DNA from: Mesorhizobium sp. M2D.F.Ca.ET.226.01.1.1
GTDB taxonomy: Bacteria > Pseudomonadota > Alphaproteobacteria > Rhizobiales > Rhizobiaceae
Reading direction: 5' to 3'
Length of the DNA stretch: 64,000 nt
Assembly (NCBI RefSeq): GCF_004022705.2
Contig: NZ_RZOY02000013.1
Span: forward strand, 1 to 64,000
Shown here piece by piece: positions 24,853 to 32,988 of the stretch (positions are counted from its first letter, which is position 1; each line of letters opens with the position of its first letter). Both the position numbers and the translations under genes were made by a program. The notes beneath the pieces were generated by a model, which worked only from the letters and a program-made list of their open reading frames with translations, was not told the origin of the DNA and did not search any database.

Positions 24853-26334
24853 ATGAGGAGGATCACAGTCGGCGGTGCCGTCTTGCGCGGCGCTGTCTCC
24901 ACTGCATTGACGATATCGCTGATGTCGGGTTCGGCGCTTGCCGCGCCGCCGGTCGATCTGAGCAAGTGGTCGCCGGAATATGTGCGTTCGATTGCCGGCA
25001 CGCAGGATTTCGACACGGCCGGCGATTGCGCCAAGGTCACCCCGCTCGACTACAAGGGGCGACTGACATTCTGGTATCAGGGCGTGTTCGAGGGCGACCC
25101 CGACCTCCTGCGCCAGTATTACAAGGATTTCTTCGCAACCTTCCGCAAGACCTACCCGAACATCCAGCTCGAGGAACAGGCCCTCACCTATAACGACCTG
25201 CTCGACAAGTTCCGCACGGCGCTCCTTGGCAATGCCGCGCCGATGGCGGTCCGCCTGCAAATCCTGGGCGGAACCGAGTTCGCCTCAAAAGGCTATCTGC
25301 AACCGCTGAAGCCCGAGGATGTCGGCTATTCGACCGAGGATTTCTGGCCCGGCGCCATGAAGGCCGTGACCTGGGACGGCGTGACCTACGGCATTCCGAC
25401 CAACAACGAGACGATGGCGTTCATCTGGAATGCAGACATCTTCAAGCGGGCGGGCCTCGATCCGAACAAGCCTCCGGCCACCTGGGACGACGTCGTCAAG
25501 TATTCCAAGCAGATCCATGACAAGCTCGGCATTGCCGGTTACGGCCTCGTGGCGCGCAAGAATGCCGGCAACACACCCTACCGTTTCATGCCGCAGCTGT
25601 GGGCCTATGGCGGCGGCGTCTTCGACGAAGCAAAGGCGAACCCGACCTATAAGGAGATCGAACTCAACAGCCCGCAGAGCAAGGCGGCGCTGCAGGCCTC
25701 CTACGACATGTATGTCCGCGACAAATCGGTTCCGGTTTCGGCGCTCACCAACCAGCAGGCCGACAACCAGCCGCTGTTCCTGGCCGGCCAGCTCGGCATG
25801 ATGATCTCGCACCCGTCCGACTACAATGTCATGCTCGACCTGCAGAAGAAGGCGACGGGCGCTGACAAGGACAAGGCCCAGACCGTCATCGACAACATGC
25901 GCTACGGCCTCATTCCGACCGGTCCCGACGGCAAGCGCGCCGTGGTGTTCGGCGGCTCGAACATCCACATCCTGAAGCCCGAATATGTCGAGGGCGGCAA
26001 GGTGGACGAGCCGGCGGCAAAGGCCATCATCTGCATGTGGACGAGCCCCGAATGGTCGCTGAAGATGGCTTACGCCGGCTCGAACCCCGGCAACCTCAAC
26101 GGCTTCAAGACCAAATGGATGAAGGAGCGTCTGGACAGCATCAAGTTCCTCGATGTCACGACGTCGATGCTGCCATACGGCATCCCCTTCCCGGCGCTGC
26201 CACAGTCGCCTGAGATCATGAACATCATCATCCCGGATATGCTGCAGAATGCCCTGACCGGAGCGATGAGCGTCGACCAGGCGGCCGACGACGCGGCCAA
26301 GAAGGTGAAGGACCTGATGGGCGGCGGACTCTAG
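24853..26334 (+). CDS. Carbohydrate ABC transporter, extracellular substrate-binding protein (family 1)
   Basis: A 493-residue periplasmic binding protein with a Sec signal peptide (hydrophobic STALTISLMSGSALAAPP). The mature part is the family 1 sugar-binding fold: LTFWYQGVFEGDPDLLRQYY, TYGIPTNNETMAFIWNADIF, WAYGGGVFDE and FLAGQLGMMISHP. It is longer than MalE-type proteins, as in some rhizobial polyol or sugar-acid systems. GGGAGGAG precedes the ATG. The TAG stop is at the edge of a palindromic repeat. First gene of a rightward operon with two permeases, an ATPase, a fourth enolase paralogue and an RraA-type protein. Confidence 0.9.
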   Translation: MRRITVGGAVLRGAVSTALTISLMSGSALAAPPVDLSKWSPEYVRSIAGTQDFDTAGDCAKVTPLDYKGRLTFWYQGVFEGDPDLLRQYYKDFFATFRKTYPNIQLEEQALTYNDLLDKFRTALLGNAAPMAVRLQILGGTEFASKGYLQPLKPEDVGYSTEDFWPGAMKAVTWDGVTYGIPTNNETMAFIWNADIFKRAGLDPNKPPATWDDVVKYSKQIHDKLGIAGYGLVARKNAGNTPYRFMPQLWAYGGGVFDEAKANPTYKEIELNSPQSKAALQASYDMYVRDKSVPVSALTNQQADNQPLFLAGQLGMMISHPSDYNVMLDLQKKATGADKDKAQTVIDNMRYGLIPTGPDGKRAVVFGGSNIHILKPEYVEGGKVDEPAAKAIICMWTSPEWSLKMAYAGSNPGNLNGFKTKWMKERLDSIKFLDVTTSMLPYGIPFPALPQSPEIMNIIIPDMLQNALTGAMSVDQAADDAAKKVKDLMGGGL

Positions 26335-26383
26335 AGCATGATGCCGAAAAGTGTGAAGCGGTTTTCGGACGACATCATGCTCT
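26333..26383. repeat. Palindromic intergenic repeat, copy C (AGAGCATGATG type)
   Basis: AGAGCATGATG at the left and CATCATGCTCT at the right form a perfect 11-bp inverted repeat around CCGAAAAGTGTGAAGCGGTTTTCGG and about five more bases, itself with a CCGAAAA/TTTTCGG stem. The core resembles the AAAAGTGTGAGCGGTTTTCCG core of the other copies, but the termini differ, so it is a related subtype. It lies between the binding-protein and first permease genes, where its RNA hairpin could protect the upstream transcript. Confidence 0.85.
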
Positions 26384-26472
26384 ATCTCTTTGACTAAGAA
26401 GCATGACTTGCGATCCGACCGACTGCGCCGCGAGCGCGGCCGGTCCCTTCTGAAGAACAAGGGCACGCCAAA

Positions 26473-27432
26473 GTGACGATCGTGAGCGGCAAGGTCGAGG
26501 CTCGCCGAACATTGCAATCCGCCAGGTCCGATGTGCTCCGCAAGATGTGGGAGCATCGCGCCGACTACGCCTATGTGCTTCCGGCGATTGCCGTGATGCT
26601 CATCGTCATCGCTTATCCGATCTATTACACGATCGAATTGTCGTTCTTCAACACGCCACCCGGCCTGCAGCTCCGGGACAAGATCTTCGTCGGTTTCAAC
26701 AATTACACCGCCATCCTGACCAGCGGGGTGTTCTGGCAGGTCACATTCAACACACTGATCTGGACAGTCGCATCCACCTTCTTTTCCTTTGTCCTAGGGT
26801 TTGCCGCCGCGCTCGCGCTCCATCGCGACTTCATCGGCCGCGGTGTCCTGCGCGCCATCCTCATCATTCCCTGGGTCATCAGCGCCGTCGCCGCCTCCTA
26901 TATCTGGAAGTGGATCTACCATTCGGATTTCGGCATCATCGGCGCGGTGTTGGTCGAGCTCGGATGGGCCAGCCGACCGCCGAATTTCATAGACAGCGTC
27001 TCAACGGTGCTGCCCTCGCTGATCGTCGTCAACATCTGGCGCGAGTTCCCTTTCGCCATGATCATGATGACGGCCGGCCTGCAGACCGTCCCCGAGCAGT
27101 TGCTACGCGCCGCCAAGGTCGATGGCGCCAACGCATGGCAACGCTTCTGGCACGTCACCTTCCCGCATTTGCGCAATGTCTCGACGGTGACGATCCTGCT
27201 GCTGGCGGTCGCCAACTTCAACTCTTTCATCATCCCCTGGATCATGACAGGCGGCGGCCCGTCCAACGCTTCGCATATCTGGATCACCCATATCTATGAG
27301 CTCGCCTTCGGCCGCCAGCGGTGGGGCGTGGCATCGGCCTATTCGGTGCTTCTGTTCATCATCCTGATGACGCTCGGCTACTTCTATGTCCGCGCGCTGA
27401 GCGGCAACGAGCGGAAGGACGGCAGCGCATGA
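26473..27432 (+). CDS. Carbohydrate ABC transporter, permease 1 (MalF/UgpA type)
   Basis: A 319-residue inner-membrane permease with six predicted transmembrane segments, starting with AYVLPAIAVMLIVIAYPIYY. The EAA loop EQLLRAAKVDGANAWQRFWH that docks on the ATPase is well conserved. The GTG start has AAGGG upstream at somewhat long spacing. Its stop overlaps the start of permease 2 (ATGA). It forms the membrane channel with permease 2; the sugar is not identifiable from the sequence. Confidence 0.9.
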   Translation: MTIVSGKVEARRTLQSARSDVLRKMWEHRADYAYVLPAIAVMLIVIAYPIYYTIELSFFNTPPGLQLRDKIFVGFNNYTAILTSGVFWQVTFNTLIWTVASTFFSFVLGFAAALALHRDFIGRGVLRAILIIPWVISAVAASYIWKWIYHSDFGIIGAVLVELGWASRPPNFIDSVSTVLPSLIVVNIWREFPFAMIMMTAGLQTVPEQLLRAAKVDGANAWQRFWHVTFPHLRNVSTVTILLLAVANFNSFIIPWIMTGGGPSNASHIWITHIYELAFGRQRWGVASAYSVLLFIILMTLGYFYVRALSGNERKDGSA

Positions 27433-28319
27433 GCACGGTTTCCGAGACGACCCCACGGGGTCGGACCGCCCGCCGCGTGCGCATTGATGGATGGCGGTGG
27501 GGCGGGCGCGCCTTCCTGGTGTTCATGCTGCTCTACACCGCCTTGCCGATGATCTGGATGCTGCTCACCTCGATCAAGTCCGGCTTCGCGGCTATGCAGT
27601 TTCCGCCGCAATGGTGGCCCGACCAGCCGACCCTTGACAGCTACCAGAAGCTGCTCGATCCGCAGAACAGCGTCGGTCAGGATTTCCTGCGCTTCTTCTG
27701 GAACAGTCTCATCGTCTCCACTGCCACGACCATCCTTTCGGTGATCGTGGCGGTTCCCGCGGCCTACGCGTTCTCGCGCTTCACTTTCCCGGGCCGGAAC
27801 TTCCTGTTTTTCGCCGTCCTGCTGCGCAACATGTTCCCGGCGGTAATCTTCCTCGTGCCGCTCTTCATCCTGATGCGCGCGATCGGACTGGTGAACACGC
27901 ATGGCTCGCTTGTTCTGACCTACCTCACCTTCGGCCTGCCGCTGGCGATCTGGCTGTTGAAGGGCTTTTACGACAACATCCCGGTGCAGCTCGAGCAGGC
28001 GGCGCGCATCGACGGCGCAACGCGGTTCCAGGCCTTCGTCCTGATCGTGATGCCGCTCTCGGCGCCGGGCATCATCGCCACCGCGATCTATTCCTTCATC
28101 GGCGCATGGAACGAATACATCTACGCCTACACCTTCCTCTCCAAGAACGAACAGCTGACGCTGCCGGTCGGCATCCAGCGCTTCTTCTCGGAAAATACCA
28201 CGGACTTTCCGGGCCTGATGGCGGCCAGCTTCATGATGAGCGTGCCCGTCGTGGTGCTGTTCCTCCTCCTGCAACGATACTTCGTACGCGCGCTCACAGA
28301 AGGCGCGGTCAAGCACTAG
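27429..28319 (+). CDS. Carbohydrate ABC transporter, permease 2 (MalG/UgpE type)
   Basis: About 296 residues. The N-terminal membrane segment (FLVFMLLYTALPMIWMLLTS), the SLIVSTATTILSVIVAVPAA segment and the EAA loop QLEQAARIDGATRFQAFVLI are those of MalG-like permeases, and the C-terminus ends in the usual LLQRYFVRALTEGAVK. The start overlaps the previous stop by four bases, which indicates translational coupling. Longer upstream in-frame sequence belongs to permease 1 in another frame and is not coding here. Confidence 0.9.
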   Translation: MSTVSETTPRGRTARRVRIDGWRWGGRAFLVFMLLYTALPMIWMLLTSIKSGFAAMQFPPQWWPDQPTLDSYQKLLDPQNSVGQDFLRFFWNSLIVSTATTILSVIVAVPAAYAFSRFTFPGRNFLFFAVLLRNMFPAVIFLVPLFILMRAIGLVNTHGSLVLTYLTFGLPLAIWLLKGFYDNIPVQLEQAARIDGATRFQAFVLIVMPLSAPGIIATAIYSFIGAWNEYIYAYTFLSKNEQLTLPVGIQRFFSENTTDFPGLMAASFMMSVPVVVLFLLLQRYFVRALTEGAVKH

Positions 28320-28329
28320 GGAGTTTCGG

Positions 28330-29427
28330 ATGGCGCATGTGGTCCTCAAAGATCTCGTCAAGACCTACGGCAGCTTCAAAGCCGTCAACGACGTTTCGCT
28401 GACGATCAATGATGGCGAGTTCGTTGCGCTGGTCGGCCCTTCGGGCTGCGGCAAGACGACCACGCTCAATCTCGTCGCCGGCCTGACCTCTGCCACGTCG
28501 GGCGACATCTTCATCGGCGAGCGGGTGGTCAACGACCTCGACCCCAAGGACCGGGACATCGCCATGGTGTTCCAGAATTACGCGCTCTATCCGCAGAAGT
28601 CGGTCTACATGAACCTCGCCTTCCCGCTGCAGATGCGCAAGCTGCCCAAGGACGAGATCGACAGGAAGGTCAGGGAAGCAGCGCGCGTGCTCGACATGAC
28701 GCAGCTGCTCGAACGCAAGCCGCGCGAGCTGTCCGGCGGGCAACAGCAGCGCGTGGCGCTCGGCCGCGCCCTCGTGCGCGATCCGGCGGTGTTCCTGATG
28801 GACGAGCCGCTCTCCAATCTCGACGCCAAGTTGCGCGTGCAGATGCGGTCCGAGATCAAGCGGTTCCACCAGGACCTCAAGGCGACGATCATCTATGTGA
28901 CACACGACCAGCTTGAGGCCGTGACCATGGCGGACAGGATGGCGGTGATGAATGGCGGCTACCTGCAGCAATATGATTCACCGGCTCAGGTTTTCGCCCA
29001 TCCCGCCAACATGTTCGTCGCAAGCTTCGTCGGCAGCCCGGCGATGAGCCTCATTCCGCTGGAGGCATCGACGGCAAACGGCGGCGAGGTCCTGACAAGC
29101 GCCGAAGGCTGGAGCCTCGCGCTGTCGCCGCGCAACGCCCAGAAGGTCGCGCGAGCAACCACCAGGAAGGTCGTGCTCGGCGCCAGGCATTCGACGATCA
29201 AGCTGCACAAGAGCGCCATTGCCGGCGCCATTCCGGCCAAGGCCTACACGGTGGAGCCGACCGGAGACGTCACCTTCGTGCAGGCGTTCCTCTCCGGCGC
29301 CATCGTCAACATCAGCGTGTCCCCCAACATCACCGTCGTACCCGACGAGCAGATCTGGCTCGAGTTCGACCAGGAGCGCATTCACCTGTTCGACAGCGAA
29401 ACGCAAATGGCGCTCGAAGCCAACTGA
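28330..29427 (+). CDS. Carbohydrate ABC transporter, ATP-binding protein (MalK/UgpC type)
   Basis: A 365-residue ATPase of the CUT1 class with a C-terminal OB-fold regulatory domain. It shows Walker A GPSGCGKTT, MVFQNYALYPQKSVYMNLAF, LSGGQQQRVALGRALVRD, Walker B VFLMDEPLSNLDAKLR and VTHDQLEAVTMADRMAVM. GGGAG lies before the ATG. It completes the importer; length and C-terminal domain separate it from the SsuB/TauB-type ATPases elsewhere in the window. Confidence 0.92.
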   Translation: MAHVVLKDLVKTYGSFKAVNDVSLTINDGEFVALVGPSGCGKTTTLNLVAGLTSATSGDIFIGERVVNDLDPKDRDIAMVFQNYALYPQKSVYMNLAFPLQMRKLPKDEIDRKVREAARVLDMTQLLERKPRELSGGQQQRVALGRALVRDPAVFLMDEPLSNLDAKLRVQMRSEIKRFHQDLKATIIYVTHDQLEAVTMADRMAVMNGGYLQQYDSPAQVFAHPANMFVASFVGSPAMSLIPLEASTANGGEVLTSAEGWSLALSPRNAQKVARATTRKVVLGARHSTIKLHKSAIAGAIPAKAYTVEPTGDVTFVQAFLSGAIVNISVSPNITVVPDEQIWLEFDQERIHLFDSETQMALEAN

Positions 29428-29463
29428 GACAGCGAACGCGCAGGGGGCCATGGGGGAATGACG

Positions 29464-30615
29464 ATGAAGATCACTGCGATCAAGCCCTATCCGGTGTGGG
29501 TCGGGACCCGTAACCAGATGCTCGTCAAGGTCGAGACCGACCAGGGCATCTCCGGCTGGGGCGAGAGCGGCCTGAGCGGTCGCGAGAAGGCCGTGGCCGG
29601 CGCGGTCGAGCATTATCGCGAGTTTCTCATCGGCCGCGCCACCATGCAGATCGGCCGGATCTGGCAGGAGCTCTATCGCAGCCAGTATTTCGAAGGCGGG
29701 AGGGTCCTGCAGGCGGCGATCTCCGCCATCGATATCGCCCTTCACGACATCAAGGGCAAGGCGCTGGGTGTGCCGGTCTACGAGCTGCTCGGCGGCAAGC
29801 AGCGCGACCGCATCCCCACCTTCGCCTCGACCGGGGACGAGGCCGAAGGCGATGCCGCCATCGAACGCGCCCGCGAGTTGCGCGCACAGGGATGGCAGGC
29901 GATCCGCTTCTTCCCAGCCGGGCAGAGCAGCAAGGAGCTTTTCGAGCCGCGCGAGTCGATCGGTCCTACCGCCGCCATGCTGAACAGGGCCCGCGAGGCG
30001 CTGGGCGACGAGGTCGCGCTCGGCATCGACTATCACCATCGACTGTCGGTGGCCGAAGCGGCGAGCTTCTGCAACAAGCTCGGCCGCGGTGTGCTCGATT
30101 TCCTCGAGGAGCCGATCCGCGACGAGACGCCGGAGGCTTATGAGAGCCTGCGCACCATGACCGATATCCCCTTCGCCATCGGCGAGGAATTTGCCAGCAA
30201 GTGGCAGTTCCTGCCCTTCATCGAGCGCGGCATCCACCAGTTCAACCGGCTCGATGTGTGTAATGTCGGCGGGCTCACCGAGGCGATGAAGGTCGCCGGC
30301 TGGAGCGAGGCGCATTATGTGGATTTGATGCCGCACAATCCCCTTGGCCCTGTCTGCACGGCCGCAACCATTCATCTCGGCGCGGCGGTGCCGAACTTCG
30401 CCTGGCTCGAAACCAGGGTGCCCGAAAGGAAGCTGGGCTTCGACAATTCCGAGTTCTTTCCCGTGCAGCCACGGCTGGACGGCACCGATTACCCGGTCGG
30501 CGACCAGCCGGGACTCGGCGTCGAGGTCAACGAGGCGGCGATCCAGGCGCAGAGTTTTCGCTTCTGGGAAGCGCCGCATCTCAAGCGCCGCGACGGTTCC
30601 GTCACCAACTGGTAG
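29464..30615 (+). CDS. Enolase-superfamily enzyme (galactonate-dehydratase-like), paralogue 4
   Basis: A protein of about 383 residues starting MKITAIKPYPVWVGTRNQML. It retains Asp189/His191 (GIDYHHRLS), Glu215/216 (LEEP), Glu241 (IGEEFASKWQF) and His291 (LMPHNPLGP), the GalD-like set. The position usually occupied by the KxK motif reads AIRFFP (Arg148), so the Lys base is absent and the two His residues probably do the chemistry, as in galactonate dehydratase. The start is the second in-frame ATG, with GGGGGA six bases upstream and agreement with paralogue 1. Encoded directly after its transporter, so it probably acts on the imported acid sugar. Confidence 0.86.
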   Translation: MKITAIKPYPVWVGTRNQMLVKVETDQGISGWGESGLSGREKAVAGAVEHYREFLIGRATMQIGRIWQELYRSQYFEGGRVLQAAISAIDIALHDIKGKALGVPVYELLGGKQRDRIPTFASTGDEAEGDAAIERARELRAQGWQAIRFFPAGQSSKELFEPRESIGPTAAMLNRAREALGDEVALGIDYHHRLSVAEAASFCNKLGRGVLDFLEEPIRDETPEAYESLRTMTDIPFAIGEEFASKWQFLPFIERGIHQFNRLDVCNVGGLTEAMKVAGWSEAHYVDLMPHNPLGPVCTAATIHLGAAVPNFAWLETRVPERKLGFDNSEFFPVQPRLDGTDYPVGDQPGLGVEVNEAAIQAQSFRFWEAPHLKRRDGSVTNW

Positions 30616-30639
30616 TTCCATCTCATCCGGAGTCCGACA

Positions 30640-31374
30640 ATGACGCATACAACCGACATCAAGCGGCCGCCAAAGGACCTGATCGACGCGCTGAAGGAGA
30701 TCGGCGCCGCGACGGTTGCCGGCACGCTCGGCCATATGGGTTTTCGCAGCCCGCATATGGTCGGCCCCGTGGCGCAGAACCACGGCAAGTCGGTCGTCGG
30801 GCCGGCGCTGACGCTGCAGTTCCTGCCGCAGCGGCCGGACCTCTTCAACGAGGGCGAATATGCCGATCCGGAAACGCAGCTGCATCGCCACGTGCTCTAC
30901 CACGCGCAGGAGGGCGATGTGGTCGTGGTCGACGCGCGCGGCGACATGAGGTCCGGCGTCTTCGGCGATATGATGTCGACCTATTTCAAGGGCCGGGGCG
31001 GCGCGGGCATTGTCATCGACGGATGCATGCGCGACCGGCCCAATGTCGAAAAGCTCGACCTGCCGCTATGGCTGCGCGGCTGGACGCCCAACTATCACGT
31101 GCAGACCAGCATCTATCCCAATGCCGTCAACGTGCCGATCGCCTGCGGCGGCGTCACCGTCATCCCCGGCGACATCATCGTCGCCGACGATGACGGGGCG
31201 GTGGTGGTTCCCGTGGCGATGGCGCCCATGGTGATCGAGGAGGCGCAGAAGCACCATGATTGGGAGGAGTTTTCGCGAGAGAAGCTCATGCAGGGCGCAC
31301 CGCTGCAGCGCTACTATCCGCTGCACGATGACGCCCGTGGAGAGTATGAGGAGTGGCGCAAGACAAGGCGCTAG
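30640..31374 (+). CDS. RraA-family protein, probable class II-type aldolase/decarboxylase
   Basis: A 244-residue RraA-fold protein. It carries GAATVAGTLGHMGF, GDVVVVDARGDMRSGVFGD, GRGGAGIVIDGCMRDRPNVE with the Arg-Asp pair that binds metal and pyruvate, and VTVIPGDIIVADDDGAVVVP. Homologues include 4-hydroxy-4-methyl-2-oxoglutarate aldolase and the RNase E inhibitor RraA. In this operon, after an acid-sugar dehydratase, a retro-aldol or decarboxylase role on a 2-keto-3-deoxy acid is more likely. GGAG precedes the ATG. Last gene of the rightward operon. Confidence 0.85.
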   Translation: MTHTTDIKRPPKDLIDALKEIGAATVAGTLGHMGFRSPHMVGPVAQNHGKSVVGPALTLQFLPQRPDLFNEGEYADPETQLHRHVLYHAQEGDVVVVDARGDMRSGVFGDMMSTYFKGRGGAGIVIDGCMRDRPNVEKLDLPLWLRGWTPNYHVQTSIYPNAVNVPIACGGVTVIPGDIIVADDDGAVVVPVAMAPMVIEEAQKHHDWEEFSREKLMQGAPLQRYYPLHDDARGEYEEWRKTRR

Positions 31375-31462
31375 CGGCCAAACGAACGTCGCGACCTAAT
31401 TTGTGTACTCGGAGCGGTACAAACGCTCACCCCCTTCAAGTACCTTTTGCTTACCGAAAAAC

Positions 31463-32056
31463 TTAGCCATGGCGGATCTCCGTGCCGAGCACCTTCAGGC
31501 ATTCCCGGATGAAGGCCGCAAGCGCAGTCCAGCCTTTGGCCGAAACCATCGTGCCGTCGACATAGGCTTCGGTCGGTGACAGGTCGATATAGGTGCCGCC
31601 GGCGAGCGTCACTTCCGGTTCGCAGGCCGCCAGCGCACCTACCTTCTTGCCGCGTACGACGCCATCGACCGCAATCAGGATCTGCACGCCGTGACAGATG
31701 GTGAAGATCGGCTTCCTGGTTTCGTGGAAATGGCGCACCATCGCCTGAATGCGCTTGTCGGTGCGGATGTATTCCGGCCCCCGGCCGCCAGCGCAATAGA
31801 CGGCGTCATACTGGTCGAGCTGCTTTTCGGCGTCGGCGAACGTCTTGTTGATCAGGACATGGTGACCGAGTTTCTCGGTGTAGGTCTGGTCACCCTCGAA
31901 ATCGTGCAGCGAGGTCTTGATCACGTCGCCGGCATTCTTGTCGGGGCAAACGACGTGCACGGTGTGGCCGACGGCCTCCATCGCCTGTTGATAGACAAAG
32001 GTTTCGTATTCCTCGGTGAACTCACCGGTCAGCATCAGGATTTTCTTGGCTGGCAT
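31463..32056 (-). CDS. DJ-1/PfpI family protein
   Basis: A 197-residue DJ-1/PfpI superfamily protein. It has KILMLTGEFTEEYETFVYQQ with the conserved early Glu, DAVYCAGGRGPEYIR, the nucleophile Cys in PIFTICHGVQILIAV, and VVRGKKVGALAACEPEVTLAGGTY-type C-terminal sequence. Family activities include glyoxalase/deglycase-like, chaperone and amidase functions. AAGGAC precedes the ATG. It shares a leftward transcription unit with the second GntR gene 15 bases upstream, and it may detoxify reactive aldehydes made by this pathway. Confidence 0.88.
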   Translation of the reverse strand: MPAKKILMLTGEFTEEYETFVYQQAMEAVGHTVHVVCPDKNAGDVIKTSLHDFEGDQTYTEKLGHHVLINKTFADAEKQLDQYDAVYCAGGRGPEYIRTDKRIQAMVRHFHETRKPIFTICHGVQILIAVDGVVRGKKVGALAACEPEVTLAGGTYIDLSPTEAYVDGTMVSAKGWTALAAFIRECLKVLGTEIRHG

Positions 32057-32071
32057 GACTTGTCCTTTCGG

Positions 32072-32770
32072 TCACTCGAAGGCGGGCAGGAGTCGGTTCC
32101 GCGAATTCTCAATGTGCACCCGCATCGCCTTCTCGGCGGCGTGCGCATCGCCGGCCGCGAAAGCGGCGAGAATGGCCTCGTGCTCATCCAGCGCTTCTTC
32201 GGTGACGCGCGAGTGGTACATCAGGCGGAAGATGTGGAAGTGCGTATGCTGGTGGTTCAGCGTCTCGCGGATGAGCTCGTTCTGCGCGAACTCCATGATC
32301 TTGTCGTGGAAGATCGCGTCCTGCCGCGCGAAATTGGAATAGCGCAGACTCTCGTCCTTCCCCACCCGCCGCGCCATCACGCCGGCCGCTTCCCGCAAGG
32401 CCGCGAGGCGCTCTCCATCCAGCGCTGCCGTAGCCTTGGCGGCGGCAGCGGGCTCCAACAGAAGGCGAAGTTCATAGAGCTCGTCGAACCGGCGCCGCGT
32501 GATTTGCGGAGCCGCGCGATAGCCGATCAAATGGGTCTTCACGACGAGGCCCTCGCCTTCCAACCGCCCGAGCGCTTCGCGGATAGGCGTGTGTGAAACG
32601 TCGAATTCTCTGACAAGGTTATCGACGGTAATGCGCGATCCCGGCGGAATCTTCAGCGACATCAATTGCGCGAAGATTGCTTCGTAAACATCGCCCGCCA
32701 AGCTGTTGGCGCGCTGGATGCGACCGCTTGAGCGAGCTTCGGTTTCAACCGTCAGGTCGGGATTTTCCAT
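32072..32770 (-). CDS. GntR-family transcriptional regulator, FCD subfamily (second)
   Basis: A 232-residue regulator with an N-terminal winged helix (IFAQLMSLKIPPGSRITVDN, VREFDVSHTPIREALGRLEG) and a C-terminal FCD domain with its Asp/His metal site (ARQDAIFHDKIMEFA, THFHIFRLMYHSR). GAGG precedes the ATG six bases upstream. It is divergent from the alcohol and aldehyde dehydrogenase genes; a perfect 12-bp palindrome of the GntR-operator type lies in the intervening region. It probably represses itself, the DJ-1 gene and the dehydrogenase operon. Confidence 0.88.
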   Translation of the reverse strand: MENPDLTVETEARSSGRIQRANSLAGDVYEAIFAQLMSLKIPPGSRITVDNLVREFDVSHTPIREALGRLEGEGLVVKTHLIGYRAAPQITRRRFDELYELRLLLEPAAAAKATAALDGERLAALREAAGVMARRVGKDESLRYSNFARQDAIFHDKIMEFAQNELIRETLNHQHTHFHIFRLMYHSRVTEEALDEHEAILAAFAAGDAHAAEKAMRVHIENSRNRLLPAFE

Positions 32771-32828
32771 CGGTTACCTCTTGACAGCAACAAGGCCTAA
32801 CACGATGCTCCAGCCAGTTCAATACTAT

Positions 32829-32840
32829 ATCGTATACGAT
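32829..32840. promoter_or_regulatory. Perfect palindrome ATCGTATACGAT, probable GntR operator
   Basis: This 12-bp perfect palindrome lies about 60 bp upstream of the second GntR gene and about 150 bp before the alcohol dehydrogenase gene. Its form matches the ATnGTATACnAT operators known for FCD-type sugar-acid GntR repressors. It is followed by TTG, giving TACGATTTG, also seen before the first GntR gene. Confidence 0.6.
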
Positions 32841-32988
32841 TTGATAGAGGATATGAACCAGTGCAACGCTTTATGGACGCGGCCGCGCTTGGGGCCCGGA
32901 GCGGCAAGAAAACTGAGCCGAGGGATCCCGCCAAGTCCGGATCGGCGACGAACGTGGCCGATCAGTTTGTTTTGAAAGATCTCAGTCG

